Positions 32,226 to 45,620 are shown, counted from the first letter of the stretch. The stretch is DNA of 64,000 nt from Welwitschia mirabilis (GCA_051453625.1 JBOZIK010000001.1:154133528-154197527); one strand, 5' to 3'. Notes: generated by a model from the letters alone, not told the origin. Program-made: numbers and translations.

Positions 32226-34260
32226 CCCTTAATATCAATTTTTATGGTACTAGGAATAATTCATTTTCTTAAAAAGTGATGCATTGTTCTTATTTTGGAA
32301 TATTTTGGGCCATTATCATGACTAGTTTTCCTTTTTGCACCTGTCTCTACTCGGAATACAATTCTTAGAAAACCTTTTTATAATGATCATACTTGTTAAC
32401 TAATAAGATTAAATGGCTTTTAACATTTTTGATAGGATCTATAATTTGGGATTTAATCAGTAATTTTTAAAGTTTTCTTTTATTTTCCTTGATGACATAT
32501 GCTTTAATTTCATTAATTGCTTTGTTTAGCATAAGGATTATAAATGGTTCATTCATAATATTGGCATTTTAAGGGATTCTTGAATAGGATGGATCTTGAT
32601 TAGGTAGTAATTCTTTGAAAATTTCTAAGGCCTCATCATCTATTTTCATTATTGAATTTAATTTTACAACCTTTCCACTTTGTAAAAACTTTATATAATG
32701 TGTTTTAAATTTCAATAATTCTTAATATCATGACCTATTATTTGGTGGTATTAATAATATTAATTTTCATTACATCACTTTGGTTTGGGAGGTTAAGATC
32801 ATATTGTCTTGGCTTAGGTAATTTAATTATCCTTTTTTGAAGAGTGGAGAAATAACTTAAGATAAGAAGACATAGATTTTGATAAAACTTCTTCATTGTT
32901 TTTATTGGTAAAAATAAGTTAGTCAAGCAATTAGTTATTTTCCTTTCATTTGTTGGGGGGATTTTTATTGATCTTTTTTAGTAGAATGTTTAATAAGTAA
33001 AATTATTTTTATAATTTAATGNNNNNNNNNNNNNNNNNNNNNNNNNNNNNNNNNNNNNNNNNNNNNNNNNNNNNNNNNNNNNNNNNNNNNNNNNNNNNNN
33101 NNNNNNNNNNNNNNNNNNNNNTAATGTGGTAATTTTACTTTGATTATCCTAGATTTTTTAGTACACTTTTTAAGTTTATGTTTTCCTTTTAAAATTCCTT
33201 TTTCTACACCGATGATTTTAACCCTTTTGGTAAGATCTACAGATTGGTTAAAATTATTATATCTTTGCATTCTAAGATGTTTTAAAATAAATAATATGCA
33301 AGTTTTAGTAAATAAACTAGTTATCTATTTATTAAAGATTATATATTCTAATTGAAAAAGGGTTATCTTCCATCTATGCATAGCTCGTGATGTTCTCATT
33401 TGACCTTTATCTCAAATTAGTTAAATTTTTAAGAGATATGGACTGGGTTATGTTTGTTACATATTGTTTAACAAAGACTTCAAACATGGCTTTCTAATTT
33501 CTAATTGATAGAAGAAGTAGACCATGATAATATTCAAGAGCATGCTTTGTTAAAATTTGCAAAATAGATGATAAGATATATCTAGATCTATTCTATGAAG
33601 GTTATAAACATGTTTAAAGTTGTGAATTTGTATTTTAGGATCCTGAACTCTTGTAAATTTTGTGAATTGTAGAATATTTAAAGGTGGTAAGTATCTTGTA
33701 AAAACTAAAGGATGTATTGGTATTTCTATAGTATCTAAATTAGCATAAGGATTGACCTAGGATAGGTATTCTTTTAAGGAGTTAATAGTTTGTAAGATAT
33801 CACTTAAATTAAAGGTCCTAGCTATAATTGAAGAGTTAGGACCCACACTTATGCCTTTTTCCCTATCATTGTTTTCTTCTGGTTTAGATCTAGATAACAT
33901 AGTATTTTCTCTAGTGAGCTTTTTCAATATCTTGGATTATTTTATAAGAGTTATCTTTAGTTGCATACACATTTCCTTTTTATTATTATTGAAATCTTCT
34001 TTATCATATTTGTCCTCATGATCTCCCTCACTATCATCTTTTTCATTATCATATTTTAAATTGAGGACTCTCTTAGCCTCTTTGATATCATACAAATTAC
34101 ATGATTTTAAAAGATTGGTTCAATGATCTTTATAGTTTGCTACTATGTCCTTTTTTGAGGAAGTGAGATTCTCTTTAGCTAGAAGCCTTTTATGTTCTCC
34201 TTTGAATAATATCTGACTTGGGTTATGCATGGTTGATTGGTTTAATTCCCACTCAGGGTA
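32226..34260 (-). pseudogene. Gypsy E gag
   Basis: One minus frame can be followed from about 34.26 kb for some 300 codons with only scattered stops. The parts are KGEHKRLLAKENLTSSKK, an acidic stretch NEKDDSEGDHEDKYDKED, then FTRYLPPLNILQFTKFTRVQ and DPKIQIHNFKHVYNLHRIDL (start of the retrotransposon Gag domain), and RTSRAMHRWKI. Beyond the gap, TLQKRIIKLPKPRQYDLNLP is followed by a CxYHxxxGHxxxxC-type finger relic, YHQIIGHDIKNY, near 32,740. Gag builds the particle. Confidence 0.83.
33022..33121. other. 100-N gap in Gypsy E gag
   Basis: Standard-size gap; TAATG stands on both sides, too short to prove an overlap. Open frames crossing it are N artefacts. Confidence 0.85.
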
Positions 34261-34297
34261 AAATGATGAAATGGGTCCCGTCAGGTACATCAAAAAC

Positions 34298-35797
34298 TAT
34301 TACAATAACTTGTGTAACATTTCTAGTGATTTGACTTTGGTTGACTTGAATGATTAGATCTTAAATGCCTAGTTTTAAGATTAAAGAGAAATAAAAATTT
34401 TCTTCATCAAGCTTAGAAAATTGGCTTAGACCTATTTTGAAATAAAACAAGATTCCTTAGGATTGAATACTTTAGTCTTAAATTCTCTAATTAAAACTTA
34501 AAAATCAAGGGAAGCTTTAAGGAATTTGAGAAAATAATTTTGAAAATTAATTTAAGTGATTCTGATGTTTTATAACTTGAAAGAAAGCTTATTTTTAGTT
34601 AAGATTGTCAAGAAACGACTGAAGGATGAAATAAAACATAAATTTAGAATAACAAAATGATGAGACACTAAAAGAAACGCTTATTTTAAAACCTTGAAAG
34701 AGATGTGAGCTATAATGATTTTCAAAATGTAAATATTCAGATTCTATTTTCTATAATTAGAATCAAATTCTAATGCAGAATTTGAAGGTTGATAATTTAG
34801 ATAGAAGAATAATATTTTTTAAGTATAAATAGATTTAAAATAGATTGAAATAACCACAAAATAGCATATTAAATTTTAACGAAAATTTAACCTTAAAAAA
34901 ATTCTAAAACTATAAACTATAAAACTAATAGATTATAATCAAAAACTAACATACTATAATCATAACTACAGAGTATTAAAAAAATGATAGACTATAATTA
35001 AAATGATAAATTAATTGATAAACTATAATCAGAATTAAGAATGGTTCATTTTAGAAAGGAAGATAGCATTTTTAGGACAAAATAAAGTTTGAAATATGTG
35101 CACAATTATTTTGATAATGTTGCTTTAAAACATGAAAGAGATCTAATTTAAAATAGATTTGAAAATAAGAAATCATAGATTAGTTTGGCTATAAGTAGAA
35201 TGTGAAAGTGACAGAACTAAGGATTACTAATTTCAAAAAATAAAATTAAATTTTTCATATCTTAATAATTTTATGTATAAAATAATAATAAATTTAAAAA
35301 TACATCTAATGAACTAAAGACATGACTCTTTCAAGTTTGAGAATCCCACTAACAAATGTAATCAAATTCAAAAGAGGATGGAATCTACATGCTATTAGAT
35401 TAATAAGGGCTTTGGTCTGATCTTCTTCTTTCTTCCCTTTCTTTTTTTTCCCTCATTTTTCCCCCCATCTTTTTTAAATAGGATGAGTATGACTTTTATA
35501 AAGAATAAAGTAAGAAAGATAAAGAGATTTCAAGGGGATACATTGATATTTTATTGGAGAAGGTTTAGGGTGATTAAAGATTGATCAAAATTTTAGGATA
35601 CATATTAAAGATGTTTTTGACATAGATTCTTTAATGTTTGGGAGTTTGAATGATGATTCTTAGAAAGTTTGTTGTTGATAACAATGTTATTAATAATCCT
35701 TTTATTAATTATAGTGTTATCAATGACACATTTTTGAAATATCCTTTTTCAGAATTGTCCTTTTGTCTTTAGAACTACATTTATTATTTTCATGATA
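34298..35797 (-). repeat. Gypsy E 5' LTR
   Basis: Uninterrupted partner of the split LTR at 17,308-18,002 and 25,507-26,367, about 1.5 kb. The minus-strand gag frame starts shortly after its inner edge. The sequence just inside that edge does not give a convincing tRNA match. Confidence 0.87.
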
Positions 35798-37099
35798 AAA
35801 TGGATTATTTTTAATGAAATTAATATATTTTATCTACAATCATGATGGTGTTATTTCTAACATCTTGAATATCATTTCATGTTATAAATCATATTTAATA
35901 CACATTGTATTTTATGTTATTTTATAACTTCATATGAGCAGCTTTGACTTACACTAAGATCAAGGATTATGAATCCCACCTTGGATCATAATAAATATTT
36001 ATATGGTTATGTCATAAGAATTCATATTCTTCTCTTAAAGATATGAATTGAGCTCTAAAAACCATATCATTATAGCCCTATGGAGTTAATTGTATTTTAA
36101 TATCAGAACATGTACTAGAGGCTTTTTACTATTTAGTATAAGTCTGTAAATATGGTAGTTATTGTTAAAGATGGAACTATACTTCAAACCTTGACCTATA
36201 TATACTATAGTCCTCATTATGAAGTGGACATATTCTTTACATTTTGATTATTCTATTGCTATTATGATATTGTTCTTATAGTATCCAGTGCATCTTTATA
36301 AAATAAAAGCTACTTAGCATTCATCTTTAAAATAGACCAAGTACTTCTCCTTTGAATATGATGCATATTATCCAATTTAAATTACTACCTAATATTCTTC
36401 TTAAAGATTTCTTAATCATACTAATTATGCTTTTTAAAAGATATTCCTACCTTCAGTAACATTATAGATAAGCTACTTCAAGTGGCTTCTTCTTTTATTC
36501 TCACTAGGATTTATAGACTTACCTCAATGTGTATATACATATATAAATCAAAAATATGAATTGGTTCTTAGAAACAATTTCATTTAATTCTAATCTAAAT
36601 TTATTTCATAACCATAACGTTAGATGAAATAAGGATATTCTTTAAATAATTCTTTATGATATCTGAAAACTTCCACTTTCTAACAAATTTATTCTTAACT
36701 ATTGGTGCTTTATACATTATATCATATATTTTAAAAAATAATAAAAACAAATTGAAATAGCTAATCCAATATGATCCCACTAAAATTGATAATATTATTT
36801 TTTCACTGTCATCTAATTTGTAATTTATAAAATAATATAAATTAAAAAATAACTTTAAATTTTGAAATTTTTCCATTAAAAAATTCTTGATATTAGATAT
36901 GAATTATTGAAATTTACAAAAATCTATAAGAATATTTAATTTGATACTTACATGAATTAATATGAGTTCCTTCCTCTATTATTTATGAATATCTATACAC
37001 AAGCAGGTAAAATCCTCAAATAGGTTAATCAATTAATAGAATGCATGAACTAATAAAGGTGGATTTTATGTATCCTGGCTTAAGTGTGTCTTTAGAATA
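35798..37099. other. No gene seen; degenerate A+T-rich DNA
   Basis: No motif supported on either strand. The 91-codon minus frame at 36,601-36,876 is hydrophobic and A+T-driven, with no recognisable domain; I treat it as chance. Confidence 0.45.
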
Positions 37100-38960
37100 T
37101 GAAAATGAACATTAAATTTGAACCCTATTTTAAAATTCTTTCATATTAGTAATTAAGAGTGTTTTCTTATTCTATTAATAATTAAGTCTAGACGTTGAAG
37201 TTTAACACTTTCATAGTGATAGCTAGCTAGTATTTCCTTCTAATCCTAAAAATTCTTAGTAGGTTGGATCTTTTCACTATAAGTTTATAGTATTAGAACT
37301 CTTTAAATGGTCTCACTCAACATCCAAATAATAATCAATAAAGAGCATGTATAATAATTTCTTATTACTGTAAGTTATTTGGTATGATGGTAAATCAATA
37401 ACTTTTAAACCATTCTTAGTCTTGTTGAATGCTATTTTAAAGTCCAACTAGAATTAGCTAAAACATAAATAAACTTTATCATGTTACTAACAAACCTATC
37501 AATTTAAAGATGACTACTAAAAAGAGATAAGAAATGTATTTATGCAATAATCAAAGTAATCAAGATGGGGACAATAAAAGTAGCCTCTTACATAGTTGTA
37601 GTATCCATTAAAGTAGCTTGAAATAATTGCATAAATTAATCCCATAAATGAGAAAGACAATTATCAAGATTCAAAATAATAATATTACTAAAAGAGATAT
37701 GGTCTATAGAATAAATAAGAAAATATATGTTTAAACATTTAAAAATACTTTATAATTTTTATCCTACATTTTAATCCAAGAAAGATGACTTTTAATGAGG
37801 ATACTCTTTGCTTGATAAACATCCCATTTTTGAAAAGATGATTTGAGTTTGGTTAGTTCAACAAGAATTGTGAAATAATTCTTGAACTAATGATTTAATC
37901 TTATTATATTTAAAACTTACATGAAAATATATTTATTATCCAAAATGTTTGACAAAATTATGCACTCCAAACTTTTCTTTTTGCTACTATTGAATTTAGT
38001 GTATATGACCTTAAGCCCAAGGCTTTTCATTCCAAATATTTGAAGAATAATTTTAAATAGTTAAAAAAGAAAGACTACTAGCATGTAATTGAAGAAAATG
38101 ATATTTACTTCTAGTATATTATGATTAATTTTAATTTAGATTTGAATTTGAAAATGATATGACAAGGTTGCTTATTGAAGAAAATTAACTTAAGAATTCA
38201 CCCTTCAAAACGAAAGTGTATAGGAATAAAGCCTACTAATATATTGAACTTATAAGCTTGTACAACATAATAGTTACTTCAAGTATAACTCTAGAGAACA
38301 TGACTCAAGTTACCTTTATGCATATCTACTAGATAAAACTTTTCTTTGGAAAAACTAATGGTTATTCCTAATCTAGAATGAAATAAGGAAATCCTTTAAA
38401 TTTATCATTACATAATTAGATCATGATAATATCACTATCAAATAGCCATGGCATAAAGGAAAGTAAATAAAAAATCTCTTATCCTAAAGAACATCTCTCC
38501 TCTAACACATTAGGATCATTAAAGAAAAAAATACCAAAAGAACTATAAGCTAAATGAAAATTAGCCCAAGTAATTTAATTGTTATAACGTGAGTCAAACT
38601 AAATAATTTTATCTTTCAAAAAATAAGTGTAAAGAATAACAACACCTCCTTATTCTTGCTTGTGAGTAGTAGCAATAACTATTAAATGGGATAGAATTAG
38701 TGTACTAAAAAAGACAATTATTAAGAAGACATTTTAATTTTCTAAAATATAATAAAGTCAAAAGAAGTACCTAATCTAGGGGAAAAATCTCCAACATGTT
38801 GATACCAAAGCCTAGTAGAGAAATATCAAACATTCCATAAGAGAATATTCATGTTATAACACCATTCTTGAAAGATCTACATACACATGATTATCAGCAT
38901 CCATATTATCCATGAAAAGTTGAAAAAGATTATATATCCTCACTAGGAATTCAAAACTAG
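37100..38960 (-). pseudogene. LINE H: endonuclease and start of RT relic
   Basis: The minus strand at 38,360-38,660 reads GGVVILYTYFLKDKII, then ITWANFHLAYSSFGIFFFND, LEERCSLG and FMPWLFDSDIIMI, DKFKGFPYFILD. This follows the L1 endonuclease plan (GGxAILW, TWxxIHLxxxSF, ERxxLW, PWLIGGDFNMV, DKxGGxPF). Further on, QAKSILIKSHLSWIKM then DKNYKVFLNV (37,740-37,815) matches the SRxxWLKEGDKNTKFFH block before RT. A faint RT start (EATFIVPI) follows near 37,590. The GGDFN Asp is still Asp. No ends, A-tail or duplication were found. Confidence 0.72.
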
Positions 38961-40287
38961 AAGAATTCAAAGAAAGAAAAGCTAACTCCTTACAAATAAA
39001 TCATTTACTCATTTTTACTTGATGACTTTAAAAAAGCCATTATGATTTAATGCATGATTAAATAAAATTGAAGTAAGGATTAATGAGGAAAATATGAAGA
39101 TTTAATATTAGATTAAAAGCTAGGCTAAGATTTTTAAGTGTAAGTATGCTATGAATATATGAATAATGCTAACTAAAGTGTAGTGATTAGAAGAAGATGA
39201 AATAAATTTATTAGAAATAAAGTCACTAGAGATAGGATAGAAACCAAAAAGTAGAATAAATATTTTTGCTTAAAGGTTATCTAATTATTTATTATGGACT
39301 CAATGGTGGCATGTAGAAATAGTATTCCTTTTTGATGATAATAACTATAAGAGTTAGAAAAATAAAATATTTTAATTTCTAAGTGAATACATGTCTACCT
39401 GCTTAGAGGATTATAAAATTATTTGAATACAAAGGATATACTTAAACAAAATAGCTTTTAAAAAAAAACCCATTAACATTGTAGGAATGTTCCTATAGGA
39501 TATTATCAATCAATTTAATAGCATCATTATCTACTAAAGAGAAAACCAAAGAAAGATCAAGAAGTACAACACATCAAGTGCATTGAGTCATTAACATTAA
39601 ATTTAAGTTTCCAAATGTAATTAACTAATGTTATAGTTTACATTAGAAAAATTTTAAGAGATAATTCTTTGTCCACCATGGAGGCATTAAAAACCATAGG
39701 CAAAATAAAGTGACATGCATAGTATTGAGTACAAACAACCTTAATATCTTTTAATTGCATAATGCTTTAAAAACATGCATTCAAAGACTAGCATTATGAT
39801 GAAAAAAGCTAATAACTCAAGGAAATATGAAATTCAAGTTGTAATCTTTAGACATAAATTCAAATATACAAGGAGAAAGGATAAAATTAACAAAGGAGTT
39901 ACCTCTCTCTTTACTTTTAGAATGAAGAAATAAAACTTCTGTAGGGAACTAAATAGGTGGATCATTCATGGCTTATCCTTAAAAAAGAGAAAAATTTATA
40001 AAATCTCTTTAAATATTTAATAAATCTATAGATTAAAAAAGAAAATGGAATAAGAATAAAATGTAATTAGTATAGTAAAGAGTTATAATGGGAATTCACT
40101 AGAAACCTACTATAATCATTAGCAAAAAGTCACATGATTATAAATAGTTTTATTGAAAATACATTTTATTTTTAACATCATATATTAATTTATTAATTAA
40201 TTATTAAATATATATTAATTAATTATTTTATAATTATGTTCACTGGTTAAGATATTAATTATTCACCAATCATATCTGCTAAGAGGC
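38961..40287. other. No gene seen; probably older LINE or repeat sequence
   Basis: No clear motif. It may hold the 5' part of LINE H, but no ORF1 zinc knuckle was found. Very A+T-rich near 40,150-40,250 (ATTAATTAATTATT type). Confidence 0.4.
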
Positions 40288-41902
40288 TGAGGATCGTTGA
40301 ACTAAGAAGGAAGGGATGAATGAGTTCTACCAAATAAAAATTTCATCAATAATAAATTGAAAAATAGTATAACAAACACCTTACTGAGATAATGTATCCC
40401 CTAATCTGGATACATCCAGACATAGAGGGTAGCTTTCTCTCATACCTTTGGATATTCTTAACTTGTAAAGAATAGTGGTTTTGGCTTACCACCAACCTTA
40501 CAACAATATGAGAGTCTCCTTGAAAGTAGAAATCTATTTCCCTTAGAAAAAACCAATAATATGATCTTAAGCACAATCATAAAGTAAGATACTCCTTGCA
40601 AGGTAGCAAACTCTTCCCCTTAGGGAAATAATAATGTACACATAGGTACAATCTCAAAGTAAGATGCTTCTCATAAGGCAGCAATCTCTTTCTCTCAGAA
40701 AAACAATAATGTGCACACAGGAAAAACTACAAAGTGAGATTCTCCTCTAAGGCAATAAACTCTTCCCCTCAAGAAAATAGAATAATGTAATACAAGTGCT
40801 CACAGACACTTACAAAGTAGACCTGGACAAGAGTTATCTTATAATAAGGAACGCTAGCAAGGGACCCTTGAGATTTAATGGTATATGAATGGACTTACAA
40901 CAATATTCAGAAATGAGATAGTCTAACAATGTAAAATTCAACAAATAAATATAAAAACAAGCTTGAATGATGTTCCAAAGAAGGAGAGGTTAAGGTACTA
41001 ATAAATAAAGCAACGATGTAGGATCCAAGAACAAAAGATGTAGATAATAAAAGTTCCTTTGCAAATGATAACTTTGATCCTTCATGAGCAGTAACAATTA
41101 CCTGTGCATTCATTTCCTTTGTTTAATATTTATTCATTATATGCCTTATATTTTTTAGATTTATTCCATCATATCAAGCCTTTATACCATTAAGAGATGC
41201 TACTTTTTTTATCTTAGATAGTAGCCCTTTGAACTTTGTAACCACTATCTAATGGATAGGAATGTCTAGGCATCAGGCATATATCTTCCATTTAATTGGA
41301 TGTGAAGCTTCATCCAAGGCATCTTCAGATCTATAGATGTCTATTAATAGTTAGATGTCTTCACTTGATAAACATCTTTAGTCAAGTTAGCTAGAAATTA
41401 ATGAAACTTGCTCTATATTATCTTTGATCCTCCATGATCATGACTTCACAAGGCAAAACTTGATAGATTTTATATAAATTTAAATAATCATTAAAGTACA
41501 AAATAACTCTATTACCTATTCTAGTTTATCATAGACATCTTCAAACATGTAGCCATCTTCAATCTATGTTAGATCCATCTTTTAGCATAGTCATCTTTAT
41601 GGAGATAATTGTATCTAACTTATGACTTAAAAGCTAATACACCACACATGTTTTTAAGCTATAAATGTCTTTACTATAGATGTCTTTAAGGGTTTAAACA
41701 TATTTACCATAGATGTATTCCATTATACAGATGTTTTCAATCAATTGATTTGGCAATTTCAATTCTGAGCTTTTCAAGAGATATCCTCTTAAAGGTTTGA
41801 TATTATCTTATGCTATTTGTGATCTGATTTTCTTTGCATTAACCTATCTACACAATAACACAAAATATTTGACAAGTGTAATAATTAAAAATAGATTAAC
41901 CA
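40288..41902 (-). repeat. Copia G 3' LTR
   Basis: Aligns with 47,456-49,061 from TGAGGATCGTTGAACT (partner TGAGAATGATTGAACT) to GATTAACCA (partner GATTTACCA). It contains many AGATGTCT / AGACATCT words. Short open frames here are chance. Confidence 0.9.
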
Positions 41903-43049
41903 ATAATCTCTTGCTTTTTGATGATGTCCAAAATTTGGAAAATATCATTAGTATAATCACATTCAATCAACTGAATTTGATTTATTCATATTCAAGAATA
42001 TAGGTAGATAATCATATTTTATAATAATATTGAATAGATCATGATGTTAATCACTTGAAAAAAATTTAGATATTCTAAGAAAGGCACATTAACATATAAA
42101 AATTTCATTCAATAAAATTATATAATTCTAGCCTAGAAAATTAATAACGAATCATGAAAAATATACTCATGATAATGTTCTAACAATAAAATTAGAGCAT
42201 AGCATTAAGAGTGTGTCAATCAATACATAATACTAAAGATCATGAAAACGTACCAATAGATAAAGTGTGATAACAATAAAGGTAAAAATAACAAAGCATA
42301 ACAATGTACGCTAAATAATCAAGAATTATCATCAATGAATATGATATCACTTAGGATCCAATTCATCATCTCATAGCCAGGTGCTCCATTCCCAACAAGA
42401 TGTTCAACTATAACTAATTTGCCCAACTAATTTTCCATTTTTTTTCAACTAACTTTCCTTTACTTCTCTTCCTTTTTAGATATTATATAAAAAAATCTAA
42501 TCACTAAGAGTGGAATCACTCATATAATGTGTACCTTCTCCTTTTTTGTCATTATCATCATTGTTATCATAGGTAGTGGAAGTCTGGATGACATAAGATG
42601 ATGAGAATGTGGTTGGAAGAGTGTGAATCTTCTTAAAAGAATACTAAGAGGTTTTATCTAGGCCCTTATAGGTCTATCTCCTGATACATTGATATGTTTA
42701 AGAAGTGATGGACATCCCAAAGAAGCTAGATATGGCAGTTGCTATAAAGAATGATATTAATGTAACAGGGACAAGTGGTGGAAAATGCAAAGAATCTATG
42801 TAAGATGGAGGTTAAAAGGATGTGTTTGATGGTGATGAGGGTCTAGAAGGTGATGGTAGCTAAGTAGGGTGATGAACTAGTATCTTGTAATGTGGCCAAT
42901 AGAAAATATGAAGCTAAACATTTAAACTCTTTGATTGTATCTCCTACGGTTTCTGTGAAGGACTTAGAGCTTGTTTCTCCACCTATACCTATGTTTGAAC
43001 TCCCATTAAATCTATGACTCATCTTCTGATGACTTTATAAAATCATTGT
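41903..43049 (-). other. Copia G region between third ORF and 3' LTR
   Basis: Minus-strand priming tract at about 41,905-41,925, then non-coding or decayed tail of the third ORF. The + strand at 42,540-42,900 has no recognisable protein. Confidence 0.55.
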
Positions 43050-44180
43050 TTATAGCTCTTCTTGAGTCATAACTTGTTCCCTATGGAGCTAGAGGTACTT
43101 CTTATTTTGATTCATCTTCAGAGTCTATCCAAGTGGGGATCATCATGGATTCCAAACTCTTTTCTAGTGCAATGCCCTTATTAGTGGCTATGGATCTATG
43201 TTTTTTTAGTCTTAACAAATTTCTACTAATTTTTTCAACCATTTTATCTATTTCCTTTAATCCTTTTTTAATGGATGATGAAGTTTGTATAGCTATGGAG
43301 TAATATCTTTAAAATTGTGATAGCCTCTTACTTGTACCCTTACCTAGTAATACTGGCACTTATCATTTTTCACTGAACTAATCTAGAGGTTTCTTTTGAT
43401 GAATAACATTTACTAGAGGAACTAATATTTTGGTACTACTAATAATCAAACTAATAAAATAAGGATGATTCAAAGTTTGATCCTTGCAAAATAATGTATT
43501 GATGTTCATGTATAAGATAAATCCCAAGTCTATCTTTAAACTAATAAGTAAATAGAACATAACAAATGTTTGCATTGGTTTATAATAACTATGATTGCCA
43601 AATCTGGATAAAATATTATAGAATGAAATTAAACTAAGAATGTAAGCATCAAAAAATATATCTTTATGTCCTATATTTTCTACAAAATTCATTCTAGGAT
43701 TTCCAAAAAAAATATTACTCATGTTTCTCCATAGCACATTGATAGCTCATGAAGTAAATATTTCTTTAAACAAATGCACATATATTTGAGGAATTTCTAA
43801 ATCATCAACACTAAGAATTAAATTTATAAAACTAGGAGTAATATGCAATGGAGTATTTCTAAACTGATTCTAGAAGGATTCTATGTTATCATCTATCTTA
43901 TGGATGTTGGCATAAAATTCTCTCACCACTAGATCTAGTATGCTCTAATCTAATTCAACAATCATTTCTCATTCAAGCTAAGAGAAGTAAGCTATAAGCT
44001 AATCTTTTGTCTGTCTTTAGAATCCAAGAATTCTTTTTACAATTATAGAATTTTTTTTCCCAATTTCTATATCTTCTTATCTCTACCTCATGATAAAAAT
44101 AAGTCTCATACTAAGATCTTTGAGGTTTTGTTATTTATTCTTTACCTTTTGACATACTAGTAGACTTTATTCTAATCATT
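43050..44180 (-). pseudogene. Copia G third ORF, putative plant transposon protein-like
   Basis: From ATG near 44,180 the minus strand leads to VVREFYANIHKIDDNIESF and RNTPLHITPSFINLILSV. This matches the start of the domain called 'putative plant transposon protein' (xxREFYANxxxxxxxxxxVRGxxIxxxPxxIN). The 119-codon frame at 43,378-43,737 continues with YKPMQTFVMFYLLISLKIDL (alpha-helical ILYxLLxxxKINLGxxI in the family) and HPYFISLIISSTKILVP. The same frame runs on into KKGLKEIDKMVEKISRNLLR, a likely coiled coil, and an acidic end. Its role in the element is unknown; in Sireviruses this position is often called env-like. About seven stops. Confidence 0.72.
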
Positions 44181-44289
44181 TTGAGATGAATATATGAAAA
44201 TATAAATGGAAATCAACTAAAAAGTAAATAAAACACTGAAAAAAGAACTTAAAGGAAAAATAGCAACTATTCTTTCTTACTGTGAAGAT

Positions 44290-44800
44290 GTCTATTAAAA
44301 TGAAGAGGTCTTATCAGAGAAATATAAAAATTTGAGAATATTAATTATGAAAAATGCTCTAAGATGGACATCGATCGAGTGGAGACTTGAAAATGATATT
44401 TGGTGGTTCCTTTTCTAAATAAAAAGGGTTAAAACCCTAGTTTTTGATGCATATTTTATTTCTACAATAATATAGAAAAGACATCTACTTGCTGAAAGAT
44501 GTCTAAAATAAGAAAAGTAGAAGTCTACTCTATTAAAGACATTTTTCATTCAAAAATTTCAAATACATTTTTTCTACTATCAAAATGCTTATCACATCAA
44601 AGACATCTATTTCAAAAATTTTAAAAGCATACTTGACCTTCGAAGACATTGGCAAAAGTGAAGACATTTGCTCTAAATATGTCTACAAATATAATGACAT
44701 CTCTCTGAAAGACATCTACAAAGCTAAAGACTTCTATCATGAAAGTTCTAGAAATTTTTAAAAATATGATTAATATAAACATAATAATAACCCTTCAAAA
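44290..44800. repeat. AGACATCT-rich spacer in Copia G
   Basis: AGACATCT, AGATGTCT and near variants (AAGACATC, GAAGACATT) recur many times between the pol remnant and the third ORF. The same words crowd both LTRs, for example 41,335-41,370 and 48,535-48,930. Confidence 0.6.
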
Positions 44801-44929
44801 AAATAAGAGATTAGGAAAAAAATTTAAATTTTACTACATCTAACTATAATCTAAAATCATATTAAATATGAGATGGCATTGAGATTTAAAAGATATTACG
44901 TGTTAACTTACCTATTTGGTAAGGCTTAA

Positions 44930-45620
44930 TTCTCAAGTTCATGCATAATTTTACATACCTTTTAGTACTTAATAATTTTGTGAACAAATTGCTAAGTTGA
45001 TTATAGGTAGTAGTATATTGTATTGTGATGTCTTTATTATGATCTCTGTGCTATATTAAATCTTTTTCTTTCCAAGACTTTTCTTATCTGCTTCTCCTTT
45101 TGCATGCTTCATAGATTTGATTATCAATGCTTTTTAATTTGAAAAGCCTTCTTATCATTTCTTTTATAGAAAATATTTTTAGCAGATCTTTTTTTAAATG
45201 TCTAAGCTTCCTATGTCATAGCTCTACTTCACCTATTTTTCTAAATAAGCAATTGGTTCCATTATTAAGTACATCTTGTAAAGTAGTAATATAAACATTT
45301 GACTTCCTTATATTAGCAAATAAAACTTTTATTAAATTTTATTATCAAATGATACAATCATATTTTGTAGATGTAACAAAAAAATTTGCATCACATAATT
45401 GACTTACACTTAAAATATTATGTTATAAGTCTTTTATAAAACAATACATGATTTACCTCTGGTAGATTACTTCCTTCAATAGTATCAATACCTTCGATCA
45501 ATGATTCTATGTTGTCTCCAAAGGTTACCACTCCTTTATTTTATTTCACTTGTGGTGAAGTTGGATTTGTTTCTAGTTATGTATCTTGAGCATCTGCTAT
45601 TAACATACCAAACATGCTTC
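44930..45620 (-). pseudogene. Copia G pol remnant: protease, pre-integrase, RNase H end
   Basis: The minus strand reads NKGVVTFGDNIESLIEGIDT, then NHVLFYKRL-stop-HNILSVSQLCDA (GGxVTFGDNxKGKIxGxGxI and LxHNLLSISQLCD in Sireviruses). Next is ELWHRKLRHLNKRSAKNIF with QKEKQIRKV, the LWHxRLGH...CxxGKQ pre-integrase zinc region, its ligands partly lost. Directly after, TTYNQLSNLFTKLLSTKRYV matches the STxxQLADIFTKPLxxxRF end of RNase H. The catalytic core of integrase, RT and RNase H is therefore deleted. Confidence 0.83.

Larger units (their letters stand above)
17308..35797 (-). mobile_element. Gypsy retrotransposon E (Tat/Athila-like), host of nested element D
   Basis: On the minus strand the order is 5' LTR (34,298-35,797), gag, protease, RT, RNase H, integrase, 3' LTR (17,308-18,002 plus 25,507-26,367). 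That order is diagnostic of Ty3/Gypsy. Removing D, about 11 kb remain, typical of a complete plant Gypsy. The two LTRs match along their length but are clearly diverged, so the insertion is old. All ORFs are broken. The lineage is inferred from the protease and RNase H context, without a chromodomain being seen. LTR edges are uncertain by a few tens of bases, and no primer site or target duplication was resolved. Confidence 0.88.

Noticed and set aside
36601-36876. Membrane-like 91-codon minus frame
   Set aside because: Hydrophobicity follows from A+T-rich composition; no neighbours, motif or start context support a gene.
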